NCBI RefSeq assembly: GCF_001428365.1
Contig: NZ_LMSH01000001.1
Span: forward strand, 694,158 to 758,157
DNA: 64,000 nucleotides
Direction of reading: 5' to 3'
Source: Arthrobacter sp. Soil763
GTDB lineage: Bacteria; Actinomycetota; Actinomycetes; Actinomycetales; Micrococcaceae
How positions within the stretch are numbered: position 1 is the first letter of the stretch; each line of letters opens with the position of its first letter. Below are positions 24,379-32,953 of this stretch, piece by piece. The notes beneath the pieces were generated by a model. The model saw only the letters and a list, made by a program, of their open reading frames with translations. It was not told where the DNA came from and did not search any database. The translations under genes and the position numbers were made by a program.

Positions 24379-25843
24379 TTACACAGCCGATGCAGCACTG
24401 ACCCTGCCGAATCTCTGCACCTTCGCGAGGTGCCGAAGTTCCCTGCGGCGGGGCTCCGGTGTCGCCGATAACGCCGTCCCCGGCAGCGGCGGTGCGGTGG
24501 AGGAGTAGGTATGGCCGGTGGGCGTGGTCAGTTGGAGGGTGTGGCGGGGTCCTGGCCGTGGTTGGGCGCTCCGCCCGGGGTTTCCTTGGTGTGGTTGCAG
24601 GCTTCGCAGAGCCCGGCGCCGTTGGCGGCGGCGGTGGTCCCGCCGATATGTCAGGGGATGATGTGGTCCAGGTGGCGGATGGGGGCGTCACAGTACGGGG
24701 TGCGGCACGTGTCGTCGCGGGCCCGGATGAAGCGGCGGAGCCCGGCGGGGAAGATGCGGGCGCGGGAGTCCATGGCGGTGAGCTCACCGGTGGCGGGCGC
24801 GGTGTAGAGCCGTCGCAGCCAGACCGGGAAGGACGGGTTGCTGCCTACGCCGCCTCCGGAGCCGCCCGTTCCGCCGCTGACTGCGCCGTTTCCGGAGCCT
24901 TGGCCGCTGTCATCGTCCGGCCGTTCTCCCGTTCCGCGGGTGAGCAGGGTCCGCGCCCACCCGGCGGGAACGATGCCGTAGCCCGGGAGTCTCGCTGGTT
25001 CGCTGTCGGCCTGGAACAGGGTGCGGTCAGTCATGACGAGCTGGATGCTGATGCCGCTGATCCCGCCGGGAGTGCCGGTGGTGCGGTCGACGAGGGTGTC
25101 GGCCATCAGCTGGCCGCGGGTGCGGGGGTCACTGTCGGAGCGGGCGGCATCCGCAGCCCTGCTCAGTGCGGAGTAGGCGACAACGGCTTGGGGTGCGGGG
25201 AGCAGGGCGGTGAGGTAGCACATGGTGTCCGGTGCGGGGCGGATGCTGACGTGCCGTTCGGTCGCGGCGTGGGCGGCGCGCTCGGTGACGGTGCGGGGGT
25301 CGCGGCGGTAGGCGGCCGCCCTCGCGGCGGTGGTGATGGTGCGGTCGCCGGCGCCGTCGAAAGTCCCGGCGTCGGGCGCGAGTTCTTCGTCCACGGCGGT
25401 CCGGTCCGCGGCGGTGAGGCCTGCGGTCTCCCGGACCAGGAGCGTGACGCGCCATTCGTTCAGCTGCCCGGTTTCCAGGGCGGCGAAGGTGCGCGGCATC
25501 TCGGTCACCAGTGCCCGCGCGAGGCCCAGGAGGCGGGAGCCTTTGGCGGGGATTCCCGCCGGGCCAGTGCGATCTCGGCACCGACCCCGGCACCGAGCTT
25601 GTCCCCGGGTACCCCGGCGGCGGCCTGCTCCCGCCGTCGTACCAGGTCCAAGGCGACGGCCGGCCGGGCCTGCCGGGCCGACAGCGCAGACTTTTCATCC
25701 TCGAGAGCGCGGATCTCATCGACAATCGCCGCGGCGCTGGCCGGAGCCGGGATCCCGGCCAGGATCCGCGCGAGGTCAGCGACCCTCATTCCTGCCGTCG
25801 AAGCCACGTCGGGCCTTTGCTTGCCGTCCATGAACCCAGTCAA
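24379..25843 (-). pseudogene. DUF222/HNH endonuclease (13E12 repeat family), decayed
   Basis: Product resembles the large actinobacterial family with an N-terminal DUF222 domain and a C-terminal HNH nuclease. Three lesions are visible. A one-base loss in a C-run (GGGG at 25548-25551 on the + strand) shifts frame after [12 protein letters not shown] at 24651-24653 stands where HNH proteins have Trp after DHIIP. A second one-base frameshift lies near 24561-24580, after HTKETPG; the proper frame then continues through RPGPRHTLQLTTPTGH to a TAA. The zinc/HNH residues (CRTPYC, HLDH, CEACNHTK) are otherwise intact, so decay looks recent. Confidence 0.85.
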
Positions 25844-25924
25844 CCAGGCACCTGTGACAATTAACGTGGCCCCGGAAGCCGCCTTCCGTAAGCCTTATGA
25901 ATCCGCCCCGATCCCAAGGAACCC

Positions 25925-26485
25925 ATGCCGATCAACAAACAATCGCTGAAGCAGGACGGCTTCACCGGTTTCCGGCCGATTGCGGAGCTGGAGATCAACC
26001 GCATCCCGCAAAAGCCCGGCATCTTCGCGGTGTTGCGCCCGGAGGGCGGCCCGCAGGGCGGCGAACAGGGCGGCGGGCACGGCGCCGCACCCCGCAGCGC
26101 GAAGCCGCAGTTCCTCGCCAAAAGCACGGCGGGCATCTTCAAGAAGAAGGATCCCACCCTGAAACCGGATGCGCTCGGGACCGAATGGGTCGACGGTGCC
26201 GACGTCCTCTATGTGGGCAAGGCGGGCCCGGGCAGCAAGGGAAACCGCGGGCTGCGCCGGCAGATCCAGGAGTTTGTCGACTTTGGCCGGGGTAAGCCGC
26301 CGGGCCACTGGGACGGCCGGCTGATCTGGCAGCTCGCCGACGCCAGAACGCTGAACATCGCGTGGAAGGAACTGCCCGTGGAGCAACTCGCCCCCGCCGA
26401 AGCCGGCTACCACGCCGCGTTTGCCGAGGAATACGGCAGGCTGCCGTTCGCCAATCTGGTCCAGGCCCGGGTGAAGGGCTCCTAG
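25925..26485 (+). CDS. GIY-YIG-like nuclease domain protein
   Basis: Protein of 186 aa. PGIFAVLR (about residues 30-38) and DVLYVGKAG (about 91-99) correspond to the GIY and YIG strands of the GIY-YIG nuclease fold, with a long insertion of about 55 residues between them; GLRRQIQEFVDFG supplies the following helix with the conserved Arg. The C-terminal part HWDGRLIWQLADA and GRLPFANL is shared with the fragment at 24281. AAGGAA lies six bases before the ATG. It may be a DNA-processing enzyme linked to the HNH gene; role unknown. Confidence 0.65.
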   Translation: MPINKQSLKQDGFTGFRPIAELEINRIPQKPGIFAVLRPEGGPQGGEQGGGHGAAPRSAKPQFLAKSTAGIFKKKDPTLKPDALGTEWVDGADVLYVGKAGPGSKGNRGLRRQIQEFVDFGRGKPPGHWDGRLIWQLADARTLNIAWKELPVEQLAPAEAGYHAAFAEEYGRLPFANLVQARVKGS

Positions 26486-26498
26486 CCGGCGCGGCCGG

Positions 26499-28019
26499 TC
26501 AGAAGGACCGGTGCGTAAACCGCCCTGCCAGCAGCGTGGCCGCCACCGGCATGGCCGCAAACTCGGCGTCCGACACGGCCAGCGGGTCGGCGTCGAGCAC
26601 GGCGACGTCGGCCGGATCGCCAACGCGGATCCCGCCCCGGCCGCGCGTGGACGCCGCGAGCGCCTCCCGACGGGTCAGGGCTTGTTCAGGATGCCACGGT
26701 TCCCGGCCGTCCCCGCGCGCCCGGGTGGTGGCGGCCGACATAGCCGTCCAGGGCTCCAGCGGTGCAACAGGAGCGTCCGAGCCGAGCGCCAGCGTCGCCC
26801 CGGCGTCGAGCAACGACCGCAGCGGAAATGCCCGCTCCGTCCGGCCGGCCCAGTTGGCATCGGCGGCGTCGCGGTCATCCAGTGCGTGGGCCGGCTGCAC
26901 ACTGGCGGTCAGGCCGAGCTCGCCGAAGCGCGCGAAGTCCTGCTCCCGGACAAACTGGGCATGCTCGATCCGTCCCCGGACCCCGGCGGACGCGAAGGCG
27001 TTCAGCGCCACCTCGTTCGCGCCGTCGCCGATTGCATGCACCGCCGGAAGGAACCCGGAGTCCCGGGCCGAGTTGAGCAGTTGCAGCAGTTCGTCCTCGC
27101 TGACCGTCAGCAGGCCCCGGCCGCCATGGGGATAGGGATCGACGCAGTACGCCGTGCGCGTGTTCAACGACCCGTCGATGAGGACCTTCAAAGGACCCAC
27201 CCGCAGGAGGCCGCCGGTCTCCGCTACCGGCTGCCCGGTCCGCATCCCCTCGCCGACGGCGCGGTCAAGATCCTGGGGGTAGACGCCGGCGTCCACCCGG
27301 AAGGAGTCGAAGCCGGCCGCGGTCCGCCGCTGCCAGGTATCCCGGTTCCAGACCATCTCGAAATCGACTATGCCCACCACCCCTCGGGCGGCCGCGGCCC
27401 TGCCGGCGTCATGGACCATCCGGTCGACGGCGTCATCAGGCAGGCGCCCCAGCTCCCGGGTCAGATCGAAGGCCGCGTCCTCGCGGAGCAGGCCGTCCGC
27501 GCCGACCGCCACCCCGTGGCGCGCTGCCGCGGCGCTGTTGAGCCAGACGCAGTGCAGATCGTGGCTGATCAGGGCGGCCGGGACGCCCGCGGTGGCGCTG
27601 TCGAGCAGGTCGAGGCTTGGCGTGTCCGTCCAGACCGCGTCGCGGAAGCCAACGCCCACCACCGTGTGCCCGCCAGGCCCCACCGGGCGGCCGCGCTCAA
27701 GGTGGGACCGTACGACGGCGGCAGCCTCCCGGGCAGACGCGGCCCCGGACAGATCGATCCGGCCGGCGGTCAGGGCCCACTGTGTCATGTGCACGTGTTC
27801 GTCCCACAGCCCTGGAATGGCAAAGCGCCCGTCGAGGTCAATCACCTCGGGCGCCGGCCCGCCGGACTCCGCCACCAGCCGGGGCGTCGATCCGGACGGT
27901 GCGATTCCCGTGATGACCCCGTCCGCGATCGATACGTCGCAGGGGGCCGCTTCACCGGGCAACCGGGCGGCGGTGAGGACAAGCCGGGTACTGCCGGCGG
28001 GAGTGTCGGTCTTGGGCAT
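26499..28019 (-). CDS. Amidohydrolase family 3 protein (YtcJ-like)
   Basis: Metal-dependent hydrolase of 506 aa. The signature DEHVHMTQWAL gives the HxH metal pair; further ligands are expected in VHAIGDGANEVAL and RIEHAQFV, and the closing Asp in ALGSDAPVAPLEPW. C-terminal DPADVAVLDADPL is the usual return to the small beta domain. Family members hydrolyse amides, carbamates or hydantoins; the substrate here is unknown. It is divergent from the operon with the DosR-type box. Confidence 0.85.
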   Translation of the reverse strand: MPKTDTPAGSTRLVLTAARLPGEAAPCDVSIADGVITGIAPSGSTPRLVAESGGPAPEVIDLDGRFAIPGLWDEHVHMTQWALTAGRIDLSGAASAREAAAVVRSHLERGRPVGPGGHTVVGVGFRDAVWTDTPSLDLLDSATAGVPAALISHDLHCVWLNSAAAARHGVAVGADGLLREDAAFDLTRELGRLPDDAVDRMVHDAGRAAAARGVVGIVDFEMVWNRDTWQRRTAAGFDSFRVDAGVYPQDLDRAVGEGMRTGQPVAETGGLLRVGPLKVLIDGSLNTRTAYCVDPYPHGGRGLLTVSEDELLQLLNSARDSGFLPAVHAIGDGANEVALNAFASAGVRGRIEHAQFVREQDFARFGELGLTASVQPAHALDDRDAADANWAGRTERAFPLRSLLDAGATLALGSDAPVAPLEPWTAMSAATTRARGDGREPWHPEQALTRREALAASTRGRGGIRVGDPADVAVLDADPLAVSDAEFAAMPVAATLLAGRFTHRSF

Positions 28020-28370
28020 AGGAACAGGCTAGGGCCGCGCCGCGGGGGCAGCAATTTGGGTCCCTCCAGTCACGCCCGGCCCTCCTTTCACCGCCCCGAG
28101 GGCCCCGCCGGGCACCAGGGACTTTCGTCCCTTTGCCCGCGTCCGACGGCGGGTCATTCTGGAAGTGGGGTGATTCCGGCATGGGTTTTGGGGGAGGAAT
28201 CGCCTCGCAGGCAGTATCGGTCTCGCTAGGACCTGGGGTGAGGAAATGGCAGTTGCACTTTCCAGCTTGGGCAGGAAAGGCAGGAGGCCAGCCATCATGT
28301 TTTTTGACCGAACCGCCGCCGTTGGCGGACCCAGCGCCGGCCCGAGGCCGTGCCGGAGCCGGGAGGAAAT
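28020..28370. other. Divergent regulatory region of 351 bases
   Basis: No protein gene is supported. It separates the amidohydrolase from the STAS-ADH-flavodoxin-DUF4389 operon. It contains a DosR-type palindrome and, nearer the operon, a strong ribosome-binding site GGGAGGAA before the ATG at 28371. I could not fix a -10/-35 pair with confidence. Confidence 0.5.
28117..28132. promoter_or_regulatory. DosR/DevR-type box
   Basis: AGGGACTTTCGTCCCT is a near-perfect inverted repeat. The core GGGACTTTCGTCCC differs at one base from the DosR consensus GGGACTWWAGTCCC known from mycobacteria. It lies 239 bases before the STAS-like gene, further than most DosR boxes, and 98 bases upstream of the amidohydrolase on the other strand. 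Confidence 0.5.
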
Positions 28371-28751
28371 ATGAGCCCGCTGCGCCATCTGAACCACGCC
28401 AGCCGCGCCAGGGCATACCAGGCACATCCCTCCCACGGCGATCCGCGGATCAAGGTTGTCATCCGGATCGACGAGGCCGAGGAGTCCGCCCGGGTGGAGG
28501 TACGGGGCGTCGTCACCACCGCCAACATCCGGGCCCTCTACGTCGTCTGCCGCCGGGTCACAGCCAAACTCGCGGGCTACGAAATCGTCGTGGACCTCGC
28601 CCACGCCAGGGTAACCGCCGCAGCGTTCGAGGAACTGCGCGAGCATGCCCGGCAGGCGATTGTGTCCTCCGGGATCGACTCCTCGGTGACCCCGTGCCGC
28701 CTGCGGATCGTGGATCCGCCGGTCATTCTCCGAAACAAGGAGCCCGCATGA
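28371..28751 (+). CDS. Small STAS-like protein
   Basis: Protein of 126 aa. RIKVVIRIDEAEESARVEVRG and IVVDLAHARVTAAAFEELRE have the beta-alpha pattern of the STAS domain found in anti-sigma factor antagonists, including the Asp-containing strand before the usual phosphorylation site; a clear Ser/Thr at that site is not obvious. AGGAGGAAAT-type ribosome site before the ATG. Its stop overlaps the ADH start (ATGA). A regulator role in the operon is possible but unproven. Confidence 0.6.
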   Translation: MSPLRHLNHASRARAYQAHPSHGDPRIKVVIRIDEAEESARVEVRGVVTTANIRALYVVCRRVTAKLAGYEIVVDLAHARVTAAAFEELREHARQAIVSSGIDSSVTPCRLRIVDPPVILRNKEPA

Positions 28752-29803
28752 AAGCGCTCGTGTACGGCGGCCCGGGGCAAAAGTCCTGGACAGATGTCCC
28801 TGACCCCACCATCCAGAACCCCTCCGACGTGATCGTCAAAGTCGACACCACCACCATCTGCGGGACGGACCTGCATATCCTCAAGGGCGACGTCCCCGCC
28901 GTGGCCAAGGGACGGATCCTGGGGCACGAGGGGGTCGGAACCATTACCGACGTCGGGTCCTCCGTCACCGCGCTCAAGGCGGGCGACCGGGTGATCATTT
29001 CCTGCATAAAGTCCTGCGGACACTGTGCCAACTGCAGGACCGGGCTCTATTCGCACTGCATGGGCAGCGAGGGCCAGGCTGGGGTGGGCTGGGTGTTCGG
29101 CCACCTGATTGATGGCACGCAGGCGGAGTACGTGCGGGTCCCGTACGCCGAGAATTCCCTGCACCTGCTGCCGGAAGGGGTCAGCGACGAACAAGCGGTG
29201 ATGCTCTCGGACATCCTGCCCACGGGCTTCGAAATCGGCGTGCAGTACGGCCGGGTCAAACCGGGGGACACCGTGGCCGTCATCGGCGCCGGCCCGGTCG
29301 GGCTGGCTGCCATGGCGACGGCCGGCCTCTACGGGGCCGCCACGATCATCGCCGTGGACCTCGATGCGAACCGGCTTGAACAGTCCCGCGGGTTCGGCGC
29401 CACCGACGTCGTACTCTCCAGCGACGCCGACTGGAAGGACCAGGTTCTGGCCCACACCGACGGTCAAGGCGTCGACGTCGCCATCGAGGCCGTCGGCGTG
29501 CCGGCAACCTTGGAAATGTGCCTGGCCGTTGTCCGGCCGGGCGGCAACGTCGCCAACGTGGGCGTCCACGGCAAACCGGTGGAACTGCACGTCGAGGACC
29601 TCTGGATCCAGAACATCAACCTCAGCATGGGGCTGGTCAACACCAATACGACCCCCATGCTGCTCAAACTGGTGGCGCAGAACAAGGTGCCGGCCGGGAA
29701 GTTCGCTACCCACCACTTCCGCTTCGACCAGTTCATGGACGCCTATGACACCTTCGCCCGCGCCGCGGAAACGAAGGCCCTGAAAGTGGTGATCACCGCA
29801 TGA
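28748..29803 (+). CDS. Zinc-dependent alcohol dehydrogenase
   Basis: Medium-chain dehydrogenase of 351 aa. Catalytic zinc ligands are C39 in TTICGTD and H/E in GHEGVG; the structural zinc Cys cluster is CGHCANCRTGLYSHC. Cofactor loop VIGAGPVGLAAMATAG, with Asp at the end of the next strand (IAVDLD), points to NAD(H). It overlaps its neighbours by ATGA on both sides. Together with the DosR-type box and flavodoxin it suggests redox balancing under oxygen limitation (inference). Confidence 0.88.
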   Translation: MKALVYGGPGQKSWTDVPDPTIQNPSDVIVKVDTTTICGTDLHILKGDVPAVAKGRILGHEGVGTITDVGSSVTALKAGDRVIISCIKSCGHCANCRTGLYSHCMGSEGQAGVGWVFGHLIDGTQAEYVRVPYAENSLHLLPEGVSDEQAVMLSDILPTGFEIGVQYGRVKPGDTVAVIGAGPVGLAAMATAGLYGAATIIAVDLDANRLEQSRGFGATDVVLSSDADWKDQVLAHTDGQGVDVAIEAVGVPATLEMCLAVVRPGGNVANVGVHGKPVELHVEDLWIQNINLSMGLVNTNTTPMLLKLVAQNKVPAGKFATHHFRFDQFMDAYDTFARAAETKALKVVITA

Positions 29804-30249
29804 AAGCCCATGTCGTCTACGATTCGGCGTTCGGGAACACACGATCCGTGGCCGAGGCCGTTGCAGGCTCCCTCGGCGAGGTGCACGCCACCCCGGTGCC
29901 GGTCAGCGAGTTCGATCCCGGCAACCTGGCGGCCGGGGACCTGCTCGTCGTCGGCAGCCCGATCAACGGGTGGCGCCCGACGCCGAAGATCACCGAGCTG
30001 CTCTCGGCGCTCGGGGGCGGACAGCTCAAGGGCGTCAAGGCGGCGGCGTTCGACACCCGCGTCCGGATGTTCGTCCACGGCGACGCGGCCAAGAAGATGG
30101 CGCATGCGCTGCGCGACAGCGGGGCGGACCTCATTTCCGAGCCCATGCCGTTCTACGTCAAGGGCAGCGAGGGGCCGCTGCGGCCCGGCGAAATCGACAA
30201 GGCAGCCCGGTGGGGCAAGTCCCTGCTGGAGGCACTGGAACGGCCATGA
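29800..30249 (+). CDS. Flavodoxin domain protein
   Basis: FMN-binding electron carrier or quinone reductase-like protein of 149 aa. The phosphate-binding loop is VVYDSAFGNTRSVAEAV at residues 5-21, the first FMN loop GSPINGWRPTPKI at about 52-64, and the second lies near AAAFDTR. Length fits single-domain flavodoxins. It overlaps ADH upstream and the DUF4389 gene downstream by four bases each, so the four genes are one tightly coupled operon. Confidence 0.85.
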   Translation: MKAHVVYDSAFGNTRSVAEAVAGSLGEVHATPVPVSEFDPGNLAAGDLLVVGSPINGWRPTPKITELLSALGGGQLKGVKAAAFDTRVRMFVHGDAAKKMAHALRDSGADLISEPMPFYVKGSEGPLRPGEIDKAARWGKSLLEALERP

Positions 30250-31928
30250 AACCGGGCCGGATCGTCATGCTGGTGCTGGGCACCTTGGCCTCACTGCTGG
30301 GCCTGGCGCTCCTCACCGGAGCCGGTTTCACCGGCTGGGCCAATTACCAGCAGCGCGACGGGCGCTTTTTCACCACGCCCTCGGAACGCTACACGGTGGA
30401 CTCCTACGCCATCACCTCGCCCCGGCTGGAGTTTATGGGCGACGCCGGACCGGCCGGTTTCGACCCGGCAGCAGCGGCGGGCAGTGTGATGCTCCGCGGT
30501 TCCACCGCCGATCCCGCGCAGCGCATCTTCATCGGAATCGCCCCGGAGGCTGACGTCGCCGCCTACCTCAGCGGAGTCAAGCACTCCGAAGTGGACGAGG
30601 TCCGGTTCTCGCCGTTCCGGGCCGAGTACCGGGAGGCGCCCGGCAGCAGGCAACCGGCCCGGCCGGCGGAGCAGAAGTTCTGGACCGCCTCCGCCACCGG
30701 TGCCGGAGCCCAGGAAATCACGTGGGACCTGCGCTCCGGGAACTGGGCTGTCGTGGTCATGAACGCCGACGCGAGCAGTCCGGTCTCGGTGGACCTTCGC
30801 GGCGGCGCCCGCTCAGACCTGTTGTGGCCGGTGTTCCTGGGACTCCTGGCCGGCGGGATTGTGCTGCTGGCCGTCGGCGTCCCGCTTATCGTGGCCGGCG
30901 CCGCGGGGCTGGGCCGCGCGAACCCGCCGCAACGACCGGATCAGCCGCCGCATGCAGGACCGCCCCCGGCCACCGGTTCCTACCCAGCGGCCGGAACGCC
31001 CCTCGCCGCCGGCCCCTACCCGCCCGGCGTCCCGCCCGGGGGATACGTCTACCCGGCCAGGCTCAGCGGATACCTCGATCCGCAACTGTCCCGCTGGCTC
31101 TGGCTGGTCAAGTGGTTCCTGGCGATCCCGCACTTCATCGTGCTGTTCTTCCTGTGGTTCGGGCTTGTGGTGACCACGATTGTTGCCGGGTTTGCGATTC
31201 TCTTCACCGGCCGCTATCCGCGCTCGCTGTTCAACTTCAACGTGGGCGTCATCCGGTGGAACTGGCGGGTCGCCTTCTACTGCTACGCCGCGATCGGCAC
31301 GGACCAGTACCCGCCGTTCACCTTGGCCCGCACCGGCTACCCGGCGGATTTCGACGTTGATTACCCGGAGAAGCTCTCCCGCGGACTGGTGCTCGTGAAG
31401 TCTTGGCTGCTGGCCATCCCGCACCTGCTCATCGTCGGCATCCTGACCGGGACGACGGGCGCCTGGGGAGCCCGCGAGGGCTACTGGGCCGACGGCCGGT
31501 GGGTCCAGCAGAACTCCGGCATGTCGCTGGTCGGGCTGCTCGTACTCATTGCCGGCGTGATCCTGCTGTTCACCGGCCAGTACTGGCGCGGGCTGTTCGA
31601 CCTCCTGATGGGCTTGAACCGCTGGATCTACCGGGTCACTGCCTACGTGGCCCTGATGCGCGACGAGTACCCGCCGTTCCATCTGGACATGGGACCGACT
31701 GACCCAGGAGACCAGCAGCCGGTTTACAGCGCCGGGGTCCCGCCCTATCCCGGCCAGCCTGCCCAGCCGGAGCCGCAGCAGCAGCCCGGCCGGCCCGGTG
31801 CGCCTGGTCAGCAGCCACCAAACCAGGGCTATTACGGGATCGGTGGTCCGCCGGCGTCGGTGCCTCCTTCGACGCTGCCTCCCGAGGTCCGGGAAGGGCG
31901 CGGCGGCCCCGAACTTCCGCCGCGCTAA
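30246..31928 (+). CDS. DUF4389 membrane protein
   Basis: Membrane protein of 560 aa. An N-terminal helix (residues 7-29) and an outer domain of about 170 residues precede a second helix (LLWPVFLGLLAGGIVLLAVG). After a Pro-rich linker come two DUF4389 repeats: SRWLWLVKWFLAIPHFIVLF with RYPRSLFNFNVGVIRW, and RGLVLVKSWLLAIPHLLIVG with QYWRGLFDLLMGLNRW, each ending in an EYPPF/QYPPF motif. The C-terminal tail is Pro/Gln-rich. Function of the family is unknown. Last gene of the operon. Confidence 0.85.
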   Translation: MKPGRIVMLVLGTLASLLGLALLTGAGFTGWANYQQRDGRFFTTPSERYTVDSYAITSPRLEFMGDAGPAGFDPAAAAGSVMLRGSTADPAQRIFIGIAPEADVAAYLSGVKHSEVDEVRFSPFRAEYREAPGSRQPARPAEQKFWTASATGAGAQEITWDLRSGNWAVVVMNADASSPVSVDLRGGARSDLLWPVFLGLLAGGIVLLAVGVPLIVAGAAGLGRANPPQRPDQPPHAGPPPATGSYPAAGTPLAAGPYPPGVPPGGYVYPARLSGYLDPQLSRWLWLVKWFLAIPHFIVLFFLWFGLVVTTIVAGFAILFTGRYPRSLFNFNVGVIRWNWRVAFYCYAAIGTDQYPPFTLARTGYPADFDVDYPEKLSRGLVLVKSWLLAIPHLLIVGILTGTTGAWGAREGYWADGRWVQQNSGMSLVGLLVLIAGVILLFTGQYWRGLFDLLMGLNRWIYRVTAYVALMRDEYPPFHLDMGPTDPGDQQPVYSAGVPPYPGQPAQPEPQQQPGRPGAPGQQPPNQGYYGIGGPPASVPPSTLPPEVREGRGGPELPPR

Positions 31929-31968
31929 ACCCCGCCTTTAATTTCCGCAAAATCTCCTTCATGCGTTT

Positions 31969-31996
31969 GCATCCAAACTGCCGTGCGCGCCGGTAG
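31969..31996 (+). promoter_or_regulatory. Possible ECF (SigK-like) promoter of the DUF4397 gene
   Basis: GCATCC (31969-31974), 16 bases and CGGTAG resemble the mycobacterial SigK pattern CCATCC-N16/17-CCGAAT. The sigma factor is encoded two genes downstream, so autoregulation would be logical. The -10 match is partial. Confidence 0.35.
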
Positions 31997-32048
31997 TAGG
32001 GGTGTAAGCAAAAATCGCCCGCCCGGCGGGCCGTTGAAGGAGATGTAA

Positions 32049-32882
32049 ATGCGTACCAGCCTTTTCACAGCAGGCGCCGTGGCCATCGCGGCAGCTCTCA
32101 CCCTTGCCGGCCCCGCCCAGGCGGCCGAACCTAACGCCCAGCTGTCCGTCCTCCACGGCGTGCCGGAGCTGACCGTGGACGTCTGGGTCAACGGCGAACG
32201 GACCCTGGACGACTTTGCCCCGGGCACGCTGGCCGGTCCGCTGGCCCTGCCCGCCGGGGACTACGAGCTCGCCATTACCGCCGCGGATGCCGCCGACGCG
32301 TCAGCTCCGGTGATCGGGCCGGTCAAGGTCACCCTTGCCGCCAGCGGCAACTACACCGCCGTCGCCAACCTCGACGCGGCCGGCAAGCCCACCGCCAACT
32401 TCTTCACCAACGACGTCGCCCAGATCGGACCCGGCAAGGGCAAGCTCACGGTCCGGCATACGGCGGCAGCCCCCGCCGTGGACGTCCTGGCGGGCGGCTC
32501 GCCAGTGATCTCCGGCCTGGCCAACGCCAAGGAAAAGACACTGACCCTGGATCCGGCCACGGTGTCGGCCGCGGTAGCCGCCGCCGGCACCACGGCGCCG
32601 GTGATCGGCCCCGCGGACGTCGCGGTCGCGGAGGGCACCCACACCATCGTCTACGCGTGGGGAAGCCTTGCGGATAAGAATCTGAAGCTCGCCGTACAGA
32701 ACATCGAGGGGCTGCACTCCGCCCCCGCCGGAGTGCCCGGCGGACGCTCCGGAGCCGCAGCAGGGTCTGAAACCGCCGGAGATCCTGCCGCCATGGTCGG
32801 CCTCGGCGCAGCCGGGCTCCTGCTGCTGGCCGGCGGCATCGTCCTGACCCGCAGGCAGCTGGCACCCCGCCGCATCCGCTAG
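32049..32882 (+). CDS. DUF4397 cell-surface protein
   Basis: Exported protein of 277 aa. Signal peptide with cleavage near GPAQAAE (residue 25). The DUF4397 region starts with AQLSVLHGVPELTVDVWVNG and contains two similar halves (second from KLTVRHTAAAPAVDVLAGG). The C-terminus has one helix (MVGLGAAGLLLLAGGIVL) followed by RRQLAPRRIR, a membrane anchor. No LPXTG-like motif is seen before the helix. AAGGAGAT lies just before the ATG. It is followed by a sortase gene, and may be that enzyme's substrate. Confidence 0.85.
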   Translation: MRTSLFTAGAVAIAAALTLAGPAQAAEPNAQLSVLHGVPELTVDVWVNGERTLDDFAPGTLAGPLALPAGDYELAITAADAADASAPVIGPVKVTLAASGNYTAVANLDAAGKPTANFFTNDVAQIGPGKGKLTVRHTAAAPAVDVLAGGSPVISGLANAKEKTLTLDPATVSAAVAAAGTTAPVIGPADVAVAEGTHTIVYAWGSLADKNLKLAVQNIEGLHSAPAGVPGGRSGAAAGSETAGDPAAMVGLGAAGLLLLAGGIVLTRRQLAPRRIR

Positions 32883-32953
32883 CCCGCCTCCCACTCCGGC
32901 CGCCCGGGTCCCCGCCGGGCGGCCGGCCCGTGGGCCCCACTAGGAGGACGAAC

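Noticed and set aside
24459..25949. 496-codon + frame across the broken HNH gene
   Set aside because: It stays open while the true minus-strand frame is broken, but the product is Gly/Arg-rich without a fold, while the minus strand shows DUF222 and HNH motifs in three frames.
26511..28229. 572-codon + frame opposite the amidohydrolase
   Set aside because: Shadow of a gene with clear metal-binding motifs; the product has no recognisable domain.
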